DNA of 64,000 nucleotides, taken from positions 186,001 to 250,000 of the forward strand of contig JACKDC010000003.1 of assembly GCA_020633725.1 (NCBI GenBank), in the 5' to 3' direction. This document shows positions 8,189 to 16,475 of the stretch, in pieces. Position 1 is the stretch's first letter; the number at the start of each line of letters is the position of its first letter. Position numbers and translations under genes: made by a program. The notes under the pieces were generated by a model. That model saw nothing but the letters and a program-made list of their open reading frames with translations. It was not told the DNA's origin and ran no database searches. The DNA is from Candidatus Latescibacterota bacterium (GTDB lineage Bacteria > Krumholzibacteriota > Krumholzibacteriia > JACNKJ01).

Positions 8189-10788
8189 GGCGCGCCCACG
8201 TCCTCGGTGACGCCCACCGCCCGCAGCCAGTCGTCCGTGAACGCCTCGGCCAGATAGCTGAACAGCGCCGGCGAGTCGATGGACAGGCCCAGCTCCCGGT
8301 TGTAGCGGTTGGCCGTCTCGCTGCCGTTGGCGCTGCCCACGTGGCACCAGTGCGCGCCGCCCGCGCGAACGAGGAGCATCTTGTTGTGGATGGGCGCGTC
8401 CCTCCCCGGACGGTCCCCGGGCAGCGTGCCGAGCGCCACCGTGAAGTCGAGCCCCTCCTCGGCCGCCAGCGCGTTGAAGCGATCGCGGGTGAGGCGGCTC
8501 TTCGCGCCGCCTTCGTCGCCACCCGCGCCGCTCAGCAGGATGCGCACGCGCGCCCCGCGCCGCGCAGCCTCCACGCAGGCGACGAGCCGCGGGTTGGGCG
8601 AGCGATTCTCGCCGTAGCCCCACCAGGCGCGCTCGTACTGCTGCTGCACCAGCACCAGGTCGCCCTGGCCGGCGGCGTTGATGTGCCCCAGATAGCCGCG
8701 GTCGGGCCGCAGCGCGTTGTCGGGCGACTGGCTCAGCTCGAAGCGCGCGCGCAGGCGCTCGCTGAAGGGCGCGGGCTGCACGGGCTGATAGCTGTCGCGA
8801 TCCTCACCGGGACGCGGATCGCGCTCGTCGAGTCCCTCGCGCGGCACGTAGAGCACGACGTCCCGCTGCCGGTTCGGATCGAAGTCGGCCTCCCAGATGG
8901 CCACGGCCCGCTCCACGACGCAGGGCGCGTCGGTGATGAGCATCGCGCCCCGCGAGCCGCTGGTGCCGTTCGCCTTGTCGTCGTCCGGCACGCTGCTCTG
9001 CGTGAAGTTGTCGCTGCTCACCAGCACGCGCCGCCGATCGGCGATGACGAACTTCTGGTGGCAGTGGTTGTAGCGGTCGGGGATGTCCGCGTCCATGCCG
9101 GTGTGGCGGGGGTCGTCGCCGTTGCGCCAGAAGTAGACGTGCCCTCGCCCCGACGGATGCGCGCTGAGGCGGTGCGCGATGGCGCGGACCACGTCGTAGG
9201 TGCCGCCGCGGGCGCCGTAGACCTCGCCGTCGAGCAGGATCGTCACGCGCACGCCGCGCTCCATCGCGGCCACTAGCTCGTCGGCCAGGCCCGCGTGCGT
9301 GAACAGGTAGATCTCGATCTCGAGGGACTCGGTGGCCGAGCGCAGGAAGTCGCGCACGCCCTGGTAGCTGTTGTCCGGCGAGAGCAGCGCCGTGACCTCC
9401 GCCTCGCCCTCGCAGCGGGCCGTGTCGAGGAACAGGTCGCGGTCCCAGCCAGGGAAGGCGACGCTCAGGCCCAGGTCGGGGTCGTCGGGATCGGTGATCC
9501 AGTCGGCGGCGCTGTCCGTGTCCAGGCGCAGGCCGCGCTCGAGGCTGCGCTTGCGCCAGAGCACCTGCCCCTCCTCGGGCACGTAGTCGTTGAAGCGGAA
9601 GGGACCGGTGGCCGGCCCGGTCCAGCCCGGCTGCGCCTCCGCCCAGCCGGCCTCCCAGACCACCGCGTCCACCACGCGGCCGCGGTCGTCGAGCAGCAGC
9701 AGCTCGTCGCCGGCGTTGTCCAGCACCAGGGCGCTGTCGCCCGGCGTGGGCGCGCGGTCGAAGGACAGGTCCGGCGCGAAGCCGAACTCCCAGGTGAAGC
9801 GCTCGAAGCCGCGGGCCACGTGGATCCGTCCGCCCGCGGCGAGACTCGTCCCCGCGGGGAAGCGCCAGACGCCCTCGTTGTCGGTCACCGACCAGCCGTC
9901 CAGCGACTGTCGCCGGTCGCCCGTGTTGACCACCGCGAAGGACTCGCCCGCCTCGCCTTCGGTGACGCCCGCCGGGCCCACGGGGTCGTAGCAGATCTCG
10001 TCCAGCAGGAGATGCGCCCGCGGCGCCTTGCCCGGCAGGCCGCCCACCTTGCCCTCGCTGACGCGGCCGCGGAAGGCCAGCTCGCGATCGGGCGGGCGCA
10101 CGCCCCGGGCGCCGCCCTCCTCGCGCAGCCAGTCCTCGGACGAGCGCGGGCGCAGGTTCCAGTGCTCGCCGCGCTGGGCCCAGATGCCGCGCAGGCCGGG
10201 CAGGCGCTCGCCCTCGCGCAGCGGTGGCTGGTTGCCGTCGTTCATCTCGACGCCCAGCGTGTCGCCGTCCTCGGTCACGCGGGCGAGCCAGGGCACGCCG
10301 TTGGGGTCGCGGAAGATCTCCGCCACGCTGAGCTCGGAGAGCTCCACCAGGCGGTTGCGCCAGCGCTCGGGCGCGGCCAGCAGCTCGGCCGCGGTGGCCG
10401 GCCAGCTGCGCTGCTGCTGCAGTCCAGCCTCCCGCAGGGGGAGGACGTCCGTGAGCGGGTCGTCCACGTCGAGGGCGGGGCCGTCGCGGTCGGCGGCGAG
10501 CCGACCGCGCAGCGCCACCAGATCGCCCAGTTCGGCCAGGTGCTCGCCGCTCTCCACCCGCAGGCCGGGCAGGTCGCGTCCCTCGGGATCGGCGAAATAG
10601 AGATCGCTGAAGAAGTCCCCCACCAGCACGCCGCGGAGGTCCAGCGGCGCCGCCGCGCCGAGGCTGTCGGCCTGCAGCAGGGTGACGAGCGCGGGCCAGT
10701 CCATCGGGGCCGAGGCCCGGGCGCCGGCGGCGCCGAGGCAGAGGGCGCCGAGCGCGAGGGCGCGGGCGAGCGTGAAGCGCGGGTGCAT
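8185..10788 (-). CDS. Secreted phospholipase D-like protein with lamin-tail domain
   Basis: 867 residues with signal peptide (to ARASA). Residues about 30-240 look like an OB-like domain ('LVALRGRLAADRDGPAL'). Residues about 270-400 match a lamin-tail domain ('LLLDEICYDP...VVNTGDRRQSLDGWSVTD...GDELLLLDDRGRVVDAVVW'). The remainder is a two-motif phospholipase D fold: HxK with 'HQKFVIADRRRVLVSSDNF' near 577-579, and 'IHNKMLL...HVGSANGSE' near 801-803. Both catalytic His-Lys pairs are intact, so the enzyme should cleave phosphodiesters (lipid or nucleic acid) outside the cytoplasm. Lamin-tail plus PLD arrangements suggest an extracellular nuclease, but substrate is inferred. It starts from a TTGTGG-N17-TAGAGT promoter. 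Confidence 0.85.
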   Translation of the reverse strand: MHPRFTLARALALGALCLGAAGARASAPMDWPALVTLLQADSLGAAAPLDLRGVLVGDFFSDLYFADPEGRDLPGLRVESGEHLAELGDLVALRGRLAADRDGPALDVDDPLTDVLPLREAGLQQQRSWPATAAELLAAPERWRNRLVELSELSVAEIFRDPNGVPWLARVTEDGDTLGVEMNDGNQPPLREGERLPGLRGIWAQRGEHWNLRPRSSEDWLREEGGARGVRPPDRELAFRGRVSEGKVGGLPGKAPRAHLLLDEICYDPVGPAGVTEGEAGESFAVVNTGDRRQSLDGWSVTDNEGVWRFPAGTSLAAGGRIHVARGFERFTWEFGFAPDLSFDRAPTPGDSALVLDNAGDELLLLDDRGRVVDAVVWEAGWAEAQPGWTGPATGPFRFNDYVPEEGQVLWRKRSLERGLRLDTDSAADWITDPDDPDLGLSVAFPGWDRDLFLDTARCEGEAEVTALLSPDNSYQGVRDFLRSATESLEIEIYLFTHAGLADELVAAMERGVRVTILLDGEVYGARGGTYDVVRAIAHRLSAHPSGRGHVYFWRNGDDPRHTGMDADIPDRYNHCHQKFVIADRRRVLVSSDNFTQSSVPDDDKANGTSGSRGAMLITDAPCVVERAVAIWEADFDPNRQRDVVLYVPREGLDERDPRPGEDRDSYQPVQPAPFSERLRARFELSQSPDNALRPDRGYLGHINAAGQGDLVLVQQQYERAWWGYGENRSPNPRLVACVEAARRGARVRILLSGAGGDEGGAKSRLTRDRFNALAAEEGLDFTVALGTLPGDRPGRDAPIHNKMLLVRAGGAHWCHVGSANGSETANRYNRELGLSIDSPALFSYLAEAFTDDWLRAVGVTEDVGAP

Positions 10789-10824
10789 CGCAGACCTCCT
10801 GTGAGCGATGGCCAGGGCGGCACG

Positions 10825-10853
10825 ACTCTAGCCTGCCGCACCCGCCACCACAA
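10825..10853 (-). promoter_or_regulatory. Sigma-70 promoter for the PLD-like gene
   Basis: Minus-strand TTGTGG, 17-base spacer, TAGAGT, about 40 bases upstream of the ATG at 10788. Confidence 0.55.
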
Positions 10854-10865
10854 GTCCGGGGCGGC

Positions 10866-10894
10866 TTGACAGCCCGTCGACGGACTCCTAGGAT
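10866..10894 (+). promoter_or_regulatory. Sigma-70 promoter of the thiamine operon
   Basis: Perfect -35 TTGACA, exactly 17 bases, -10 TAGGAT. Predicted transcription start near 10901, just before the TPP riboswitch. Confidence 0.8.
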
Positions 10895-10906
10895 GGGGTC
10901 GCAAGA

Positions 10907-10984
10907 TTCCGTTGGGGGTGGCCACCGGCCTGAGATCAAACCCCTCGAACCTGATCCGGATCACACCGGCGTAGGGAAACGGGC
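10907..10984 (+). ncRNA. TPP riboswitch (THI element)
   Basis: The conserved core is present in order: GGGGGTGG, CTGAGATCAAACCCC, GAACCTGATCCGG and ACCGGCGTAGGGAAAC. Helix P1 can form from CCGTT (10909-10913) and AACGG (10978-10982). It lies directly after a strong promoter and ahead of an attenuator-like hairpin, a TonB receptor, thiamine pyrophosphokinase and a symporter, all consistent with repression by thiamine pyrophosphate. Confidence 0.95.
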
Positions 10985-10998
10985 GTTGATCGCATGCG

Positions 10999-11024
10999 CG
11001 GGGCGCCTTCGGGTGCCCCGTTTC
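10999..11024 (+). terminator. Attenuator hairpin after the TPP riboswitch
   Basis: Nine-pair stem (CGGGGCGCC / GGTGCCCCG, one G-U) with TTCG tetraloop and a short TTT tail. Its position 15 bases after the aptamer suggests it is the expression platform, ending transcription when TPP is bound. The weak U-tract leaves room for a different mechanism. Confidence 0.6.
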
Positions 11025-11069
11025 GCGTCCGGGAGTCTTGTCGACGCCACGCAGACACCGGAGGCAGTC

Positions 11070-13571
11070 ATGACCTCGATCCGCACGCTCGCACTTGCCA
11101 TTCTTCTCGTCCTCGGCGCGGCCGGTTCCGCCGCGGCGCTGCCCGCGCTGGAGGGCCGGCTCGTGGACGCCGGCACGGGCGACGCCGTCGCCGGCGCCAC
11201 CGTGCTCATGCCGGCCCGCGAACTGCGCCTGGAGACCGACGCCGAGGGCCGCTTCACGCTCCCCGACCCGCCGGCGGAGCCCTTCACGCTCGTCTTCAGC
11301 CACCTGGCCTACGAGCCCAGGGTGATGGTGCTGGAGCTGTCCAGCTTCCCCGACGCGACGCTCACCGTGGAACTCGAGCCCACCTACTACAGCGGCGAGA
11401 AGGTGGTGGTGAGCGCGTCGCGCTACAGCCCGGACGTCCACCTCAGCCAGACCAACCTCACCGCCGAGGAGGTGCAGGCCCGCAGCGCCGAGAAGGACCT
11501 GCCGCTCCTGCTCGAAACCACTCCCGGCCTCTACGCCAGCCAGGACGCGGGCAACGGCGTGGGCTACACCTACCTCAAGCTGCGCGGCTTCGACCAGAAG
11601 CGCATCGGCGTGATGATCAACGGCATCCCGCTCAACGACCCCGAGGACCACCAGGTCTACTGGGTGGACATGCCGGACCTGGCCGGATCGCTGGAGGACG
11701 TGCAGGTGCAGCGCGGCGTGACCAACTCCCTGGGCGGCATGAGCGCGATCGCGGGCTCGGTGAATCTCGTCACCGACGTCCTGGGCCCCGAGCCCGGCGG
11801 GCAGTTCAGCGTGGCCGCGGGCAGCTTCGGCACCGCCAAGCAGAGCCTCGGCTGGCAGAGCGGCCTGCTGGGCGGGCGCTTCGCCACCGGCCTGCGCATC
11901 AGCCACCTCGCCAGCGACGGCTACCGCGACCGCTCCGGCACCGATCAGTGGGGCGCGTTCTGGAGCGGGCGCTTCCTGACGCCGCACAGCGCGACGCAGA
12001 TGAACGTCTACACGGGCCGCGAGCTCACGCACCAGGCCTGGTACGGCCTCAGCGACGACGAGCGCGTCGCCGACCGCCGCGCGAACCCCGAGACCTACGC
12101 CAACGCCGTGGACGACTTCTCGCAGCCGCACTACGAGCTGCACCACCGCTGGGACCTGCGCGCGAACCTGCAGCTCGAGTCCAGCCTCTACTGGATCCAC
12201 GGCGAGGGCTTCTACGAGAACTTCAAGCAGGATGCCGACCCGGTGGCCTACTCGCTGGACACCTTCCTCGGCCTGCCCGACTCGGTGCCGGTGGATCTCG
12301 TCCGCCGCAAGTGGGTGGACAAGGATCAGCGCGGCTTCCTGACCCACGCCACCTGGCAGAAGGGCCCGAGCCGCGCCATCTTCGGCGGCGACTTCTACGA
12401 CTTCCATTCGCATCACTGGGGCGACCTGCAGCTGGTGGAGGGCTTCGGCACGGCCACGGCCATCGGCCTGCCGCACTACCACGACTACACCGGCGACAAG
12501 CGGGCCTGGTCCGCCTACGTCAACGAGCAGTTCGCGCTGGGCCTGGGCTTCACCGCGCTGGCCGACCTGCACTTCACGCACAAGAGCTACGACTTCTTCC
12601 AGCAGGCCACCGGCAACTTCCAGGGCGCGCTGCGCAACCGCTACAAGGTGAGCTACGACTTCTTCGACCCCAAGGGCGGCCTCCACTGGAAGGCGCCGGG
12701 GCGGCCCTGGGGCGGCGAGCTGGGCGTCTACGGCCACTTCGGCCTGGCGCATCGCGAGCCGGCCGACGCCGAGATGTTCGACGCCTGGGTCGACGGCACC
12801 GACCTCGGCGCCCGGCCCCTCTTCGCCACTGCCACGCCGATCTACGACGTGAACGGTCTCGCCTACATCTACTGGACCGACCCGCAGGTCGAGGCCGAGT
12901 CCGTGCGGGACTACGAGCTCGGCCTGAGCTGGCGCGGCGACGGCCTGAGCCTGTCGCTGGACGGCTACCTCATGGAGTTCGAGAACGAGATCGTCGACTA
13001 CGGCCAGCTGAACGCGGACGGTCAGGGCGTGCGCGGCAACGCCGAGCAGACCCTGCACCGCGGCGTCGAGCTGGGGCTCACGGCCGATCTCGACGCCCTG
13101 CTCGGCGACGACGCCCTGGCCGGCCACCAGGTCCTCGACGTCGCCTTCGCGCGCAGCTGGGACCAGTTCGAGCGCTTCATCCTGCACGAGTTCGACGGCA
13201 CCCGCCGCAACTACGGCGGCAATCCCATCGCCGGCGCGCCGACCTACCTCGGCACCTTCGGCCTCGACTCCGACTGGGGCCCCCTGCGCTCGCGGCTCAG
13301 CCTGCGCGCGGTGGGCCGGCAGCAGCTCGACAACAGCGGCATCGAAGCGCGCAGCATCGATCCCTACCAGGTGATGGACGTCGCCCTCACGCTCGACCCC
13401 GCCCAGCTCGGCCTCGCCGCGCTGGAGGGCACGACGGTGGAGCTGCAGCTCTACAACGCGCTGGACGTGGAGTACGCCACCTGGGGCTACTACGACCCGT
13501 ACGGGGCGGGCAACTACGTCGTGCCCGCCGCCAAGAGCCACTTCCTGCTGGGGGTGCGCCACGCCTTCTGA
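11070..13571 (+). CDS. TonB-dependent outer-membrane receptor, probably for thiamine
   Basis: 833 residues; ATG at 11070 with GGAGG six bases before. Signal peptide 1-24. Residues about 27-110 are a carboxypeptidase-regulatory-like domain ('LEGRLVDAGTGDAVAGATVLM...FTLVFSHLAYEP'), common on SusC-type receptors. The plug domain follows ('VVVSASRYSPDVHLSQTNLTAEEV', 'YLKLRGFDQKRIGVMINGIPLND', 'GSVNLVTD'). The rest is a 22-strand barrel ending in the BAM signal 'SHFLLGVRHAF'. The TPP riboswitch upstream and thiamine pyrophosphokinase downstream point to thiamine or a derivative as ligand, as predicted for the OMR1-type receptors of Bacteroidetes thiamine regulons. The ligand is inferred from context only. 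Confidence 0.9.
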   Translation: MTSIRTLALAILLVLGAAGSAAALPALEGRLVDAGTGDAVAGATVLMPARELRLETDAEGRFTLPDPPAEPFTLVFSHLAYEPRVMVLELSSFPDATLTVELEPTYYSGEKVVVSASRYSPDVHLSQTNLTAEEVQARSAEKDLPLLLETTPGLYASQDAGNGVGYTYLKLRGFDQKRIGVMINGIPLNDPEDHQVYWVDMPDLAGSLEDVQVQRGVTNSLGGMSAIAGSVNLVTDVLGPEPGGQFSVAAGSFGTAKQSLGWQSGLLGGRFATGLRISHLASDGYRDRSGTDQWGAFWSGRFLTPHSATQMNVYTGRELTHQAWYGLSDDERVADRRANPETYANAVDDFSQPHYELHHRWDLRANLQLESSLYWIHGEGFYENFKQDADPVAYSLDTFLGLPDSVPVDLVRRKWVDKDQRGFLTHATWQKGPSRAIFGGDFYDFHSHHWGDLQLVEGFGTATAIGLPHYHDYTGDKRAWSAYVNEQFALGLGFTALADLHFTHKSYDFFQQATGNFQGALRNRYKVSYDFFDPKGGLHWKAPGRPWGGELGVYGHFGLAHREPADAEMFDAWVDGTDLGARPLFATATPIYDVNGLAYIYWTDPQVEAESVRDYELGLSWRGDGLSLSLDGYLMEFENEIVDYGQLNADGQGVRGNAEQTLHRGVELGLTADLDALLGDDALAGHQVLDVAFARSWDQFERFILHEFDGTRRNYGGNPIAGAPTYLGTFGLDSDWGPLRSRLSLRAVGRQQLDNSGIEARSIDPYQVMDVALTLDPAQLGLAALEGTTVELQLYNALDVEYATWGYYDPYGAGNYVVPAAKSHFLLGVRHAF

Positions 13572-13629
13572 TCCGCGGCATCCGGCGAACATCGCGCGCC
13601 TGCTCTTCCCCAGGCAGGGCCGGCGCGCG

Positions 13630-14343
13630 GTGGTCCTCTGCGACGGCCCCGCGCCGCCCTACGCCGTCCTCGCGCACTGGCTGGAGGACGCGGACTGCTT
13701 CGTCTGCGCCGACGCGGCGGGCCGGCCCTACGACCGGCTGCCGCGGCCGCCGGATCTCGTCATCGGCGACTTCGATTCGCTGCACCGCGACCCGTCGGCG
13801 TCGATCATCGAGGCGCCGGACGCGCACGTGCCCACCGGCGACGACCAGAACGTCGGCGAGCACCCGGCCCTCGTGGACGGCCTGCCCGCGCTCCACGTGC
13901 CGGAGCAGGAGAGCACCGATTCGGAGAAGGCGCTGCTCTGGGCGCTCAAGAACTTCTACGCCGAGGGCGTGCTGCTGGGCGCCACCGGCGCGCGGATCGA
14001 CCACAGCTTCTTCAACGTCTCCCTGCTCGAGCGCTTCGCCACGCGCATGGCGCTGTGCATCGCGGACGAGTACAGCGTCAACATCCGCCTCGCCCCGCAC
14101 TCGTACACGCACTGGGAGCTGCCCACGGGCACCGGCTTCTCGGTGGTGCCGCTGAGCAGCCCGGTACAGGAGGTCAGCCTGGACGGCGCGGCCTACCCCC
14201 TCCACGACGCGCCCCTCGCCCCCGGCGGCCCCAACGCGGTGTCCAACCGCGTGGTGGATCCCCCGCTCCGCGTGCGCGTGGGCGACGGCTCGCTCCTGCT
14301 CAGCGTCTCGCTGCTGCGCGACCGCGATCGCCGCTGGGACTGA
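13630..14343 (+). CDS. thiN: Thiamine pyrophosphokinase
   Basis: Transfers pyrophosphate from ATP to thiamine to give TPP. From GTG 13630 the protein has 237 residues. The first beta strand reads 'RRAVVLCDG' and begins slightly upstream, so the real start may be an upstream non-ATG codon between the TonB stop (13571) and 13630. Diagnostic motifs are 'PDLVIGDFDSL' (metal-binding GDFDS), 'STDSEKALLWAL' and 'GATGARIDHSFFNVSLL' (GGRxDH equivalent). The C-terminal beta-sandwich dimer domain follows. It is the second gene after the TPP riboswitch, so TPP would repress its own production from salvaged thiamine. Function very likely; exact start uncertain. Confidence 0.88.
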   Translation: MVLCDGPAPPYAVLAHWLEDADCFVCADAAGRPYDRLPRPPDLVIGDFDSLHRDPSASIIEAPDAHVPTGDDQNVGEHPALVDGLPALHVPEQESTDSEKALLWALKNFYAEGVLLGATGARIDHSFFNVSLLERFATRMALCIADEYSVNIRLAPHSYTHWELPTGTGFSVVPLSSPVQEVSLDGAAYPLHDAPLAPGGPNAVSNRVVDPPLRVRVGDGSLLLSVSLLRDRDRRWD

Positions 14344-14349
14344 CGGCGC

Positions 14350-15729
14350 GTGACCTCCGCCGCCCTGGCCATCTACGCGCTCTTCCTCGCCTACACGGTG
14401 TGGCGGCTGCTGCGGCCCGGCGTCGAGAGCGAGAGCGAGTACCTGCTCGCCAGCCGCTCGCTCACGCTGCCCGCCTTCGTGGCCACCACGGTCTCGACCT
14501 GGTACGGCGGCATCCTGGGCGTCGGCGAGTACAGCTACGACTACGGGCTGTCGAACTGGCTCGTCTTCGGCGTGCCCTACTATCTCTACGCGCTCGTGTT
14601 CGCGCTCTTCCTGGCCGGCCGCGCGCGGCGCTCGCCCGCCCACACGATCCCCGATCAGCTCCGCGCGCGCTATGGTCCCGCCGTGGCGCTGGTGGGCAGC
14701 GCCGTGCTCTTCGTGATGACGGCCCCGGCGGCCTACGTCCTCGCGCTCGGCGTGCTCCTCGGACAGCTCACGGGCCTCCCGCTCGTCCCCGCCCTGCTGC
14801 TCGGGACCGTGGCGAGCGTGGCCTACGTGTGGCGCGGCGGGCTGCGCGGGGTGGTCTTCACCGACAAGGTTCAGTTCGCGCTCATGTTCCTGGGCTTCAT
14901 CGTGCTGCTGCCGACGGCCGCGGTGAAGCTGGGCGGCTTCGGCTGGCTCCGCGCCCACCTTCCGCCGGGACATCTGAGCCCCGGCGGCGGCCAGGGCGTG
15001 CAGGCGATCCTCGTCTGGTACTTCATCGCCAGCGCGACGCTCGTGGAGCCGGCGTTCTACCAGCGCTGCTTCGCCGCGCGCGACGAGCGCACGGCCCGCC
15101 GCGGGCTGCTGCTCTCCATCCTGTTCTGGATCGTCTTCGACTTCATGACCACCTTCAGCGGCCTCTACGCGCGCGCCGCGCTGCCGGGCCTGGCCGCGGC
15201 GGGCGGTCCCGGAGCCGAGGCCGCCTACCCGGCGCTCGCGGCGGCGCTGCTGCCGCCGGCGGCGCTGGCGCTCTTCATGGTGGGCCTGCTGGCGACGGTG
15301 ATGAGCACCATCGACAGCTACGCCTTCCTCGCCGCCGTGACCTTCGGCCGGGACATCCTCTGGCGCCTGGGCGGCGCGCGCGGCGACTCCAACCGCTTCA
15401 GCCGGCTGGGCCTCGTGGTGACGGCGCTGGTGAGCGTGGCGCTGGCGCTGTGGCGGGAGTCCATCGTGGGACTCTGGCACGACCTGGGCAGCGTGGGCAC
15501 GCCGGTGCTGCTCTTTCCCCTGGCGCTCAGCTTCGGGGCGCGGCGGCCGCGGCGGGGCTGGATCCTGGCGTCGATGCTGCTGGGCGGAGGCGTGAGCCTG
15601 GCCTGGGTGATGGCCGAGCGCGCCACGGGCGCCTACCCGCTGGGGCTGCGGCCGATCTTTCCGGGGTTGGCGCTCAGCGCCCTGCTCAGCGGACTGGCGC
15701 TGTGGCGGCGGGAAGCTCCGCCTGCGTGA
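14350..15729 (+). CDS. Sodium:solute symporter (SSS family), candidate thiamine transporter
   Basis: 459 residues from a GTG seven bases after thiN. About thirteen membrane helices in the SSS/LeuT-like order; family motifs include 'ASRSLTLPAFVATTVSTWYGGILGVGEYSY' near the start (unwound first helix with substrate and Na+ contacts) and 'GLLATVMSTIDSYAFLAAVTFGRDI' (SSS signature). Third gene of the TPP-riboswitch operon, so it probably carries thiamine or its precursor across the inner membrane, like the ThiV-type SSS transporters predicted from THI-element regulons. The 3' end overlaps the convergent lipoprotein gene by 44 bases. Substrate is inferred from context. Confidence 0.85.
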   Translation: MTSAALAIYALFLAYTVWRLLRPGVESESEYLLASRSLTLPAFVATTVSTWYGGILGVGEYSYDYGLSNWLVFGVPYYLYALVFALFLAGRARRSPAHTIPDQLRARYGPAVALVGSAVLFVMTAPAAYVLALGVLLGQLTGLPLVPALLLGTVASVAYVWRGGLRGVVFTDKVQFALMFLGFIVLLPTAAVKLGGFGWLRAHLPPGHLSPGGGQGVQAILVWYFIASATLVEPAFYQRCFAARDERTARRGLLLSILFWIVFDFMTTFSGLYARAALPGLAAAGGPGAEAAYPALAAALLPPAALALFMVGLLATVMSTIDSYAFLAAVTFGRDILWRLGGARGDSNRFSRLGLVVTALVSVALALWRESIVGLWHDLGSVGTPVLLFPLALSFGARRPRRGWILASMLLGGGVSLAWVMAERATGAYPLGLRPIFPGLALSALLSGLALWRREAPPA

Positions 15730-16417
15730 GCTCGATGCGCCCCTCGCTCCAGTTCTCGGGACGCTTCCAGAAGGGCAGGCTCTGGGCGAGGAAGTCCTCG
15801 GCGGCGCGGGCGACGGCGGCGTCGAGCGGGTCCGGCTCGCCGGGGCGCGGGGCCCAGCTGGCGAAGCCTTCGCGCAGCGCCAGCCAGGAGCCGGGAAAGC
15901 TCACGCGCGCGCGGCTGTCGTAGGACCGGATCTCCAGACCCAGCGGATTCTCTTCGAGCACGAAGCGCAGGTCGACGTCGCAGCTCCGGGTGTCGGCGTT
16001 GCCGTTCTCCGTGACCAGCACCAGGCGCTGCACCTCGACGCGCAGGCGCAGCGGCGGCACGCCCGTCCAGCCGCGCGTGTTGAAACCGAACTGCGAGAAG
16101 GTGCGGGCGAGGACGTCCGCCAAGCGCGGCGCGGGATCGCGATAGGGCAGCGGGCGCAGGGCCTGGGCGCCGGACAGGCCCTCGGCGCTGATGCGCCAGA
16201 TCACGGGGCTGAAGCTGCCCAGGCGCTCGCCCGTCGGCAGCTCCACCCTGTCCACCGCGAGCGGCGGCAGCGACGCGGCGCGCTCGAGGTACTCGAGGCG
16301 CAGCAGGCTGAGCGCGGCCGGGTCGAGACGCATCTCACCGCCGGCGGGCCCGCAGGCCAGCGGCAGGAGTGCGATCAGGACCAGGGGGAGGAATCGTGGT
16401 CGGCGCACGGCTGTCAT
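15686..16417 (-). CDS. Putative lipoprotein of unknown function
   Basis: 243 residues from ATG 16417. The N-terminus has a lipobox-like 'ALLPLAC' ending at Cys about 23, so it is probably anchored to a membrane by a lipid. The body is soluble alpha/beta ('RISAEGLSGAQALRPLPYRDPAPRLADVLARTFSQFG', 'LRLRVEVQRLVLV', 'CDVDLRFVLEE'), reminiscent of auxiliary lipoproteins of the YajG/ABC-transport-auxiliary type, but I cannot assign it to a family. It converges on the SSS symporter gene with a 44-base overlap. Upstream lies the M1 peptidase on the same strand, 58 bases away. Confidence 0.65.
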   Translation of the reverse strand: MTAVRRPRFLPLVLIALLPLACGPAGGEMRLDPAALSLLRLEYLERAASLPPLAVDRVELPTGERLGSFSPVIWRISAEGLSGAQALRPLPYRDPAPRLADVLARTFSQFGFNTRGWTGVPPLRLRVEVQRLVLVTENGNADTRSCDVDLRFVLEENPLGLEIRSYDSRARVSFPGSWLALREGFASWAPRPGEPDPLDAAVARAAEDFLAQSLPFWKRPENWSEGRIELTQAELPAATAPVR

Positions 16418-16475
16418 GCCCTGATTATCGCGGATTCCGCGGGCCGGCGCCAGCGCCGGCTCGCGGCCCGGGGCG

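Noticed and set aside
5585..8623. A 1012-residue open frame opposite the two antiporters
   Set aside because: Q/R/A/E-rich composition with no domains; the plus strand encodes clear membrane proteins with coupled starts.
10275..13592. Very long open frames opposite the TonB receptor and PLD genes
   Set aside because: They are antisense frames typical of GC-rich DNA: low-complexity V/A/R/G/H composition and no family motifs, while the other strand carries recognisable genes.
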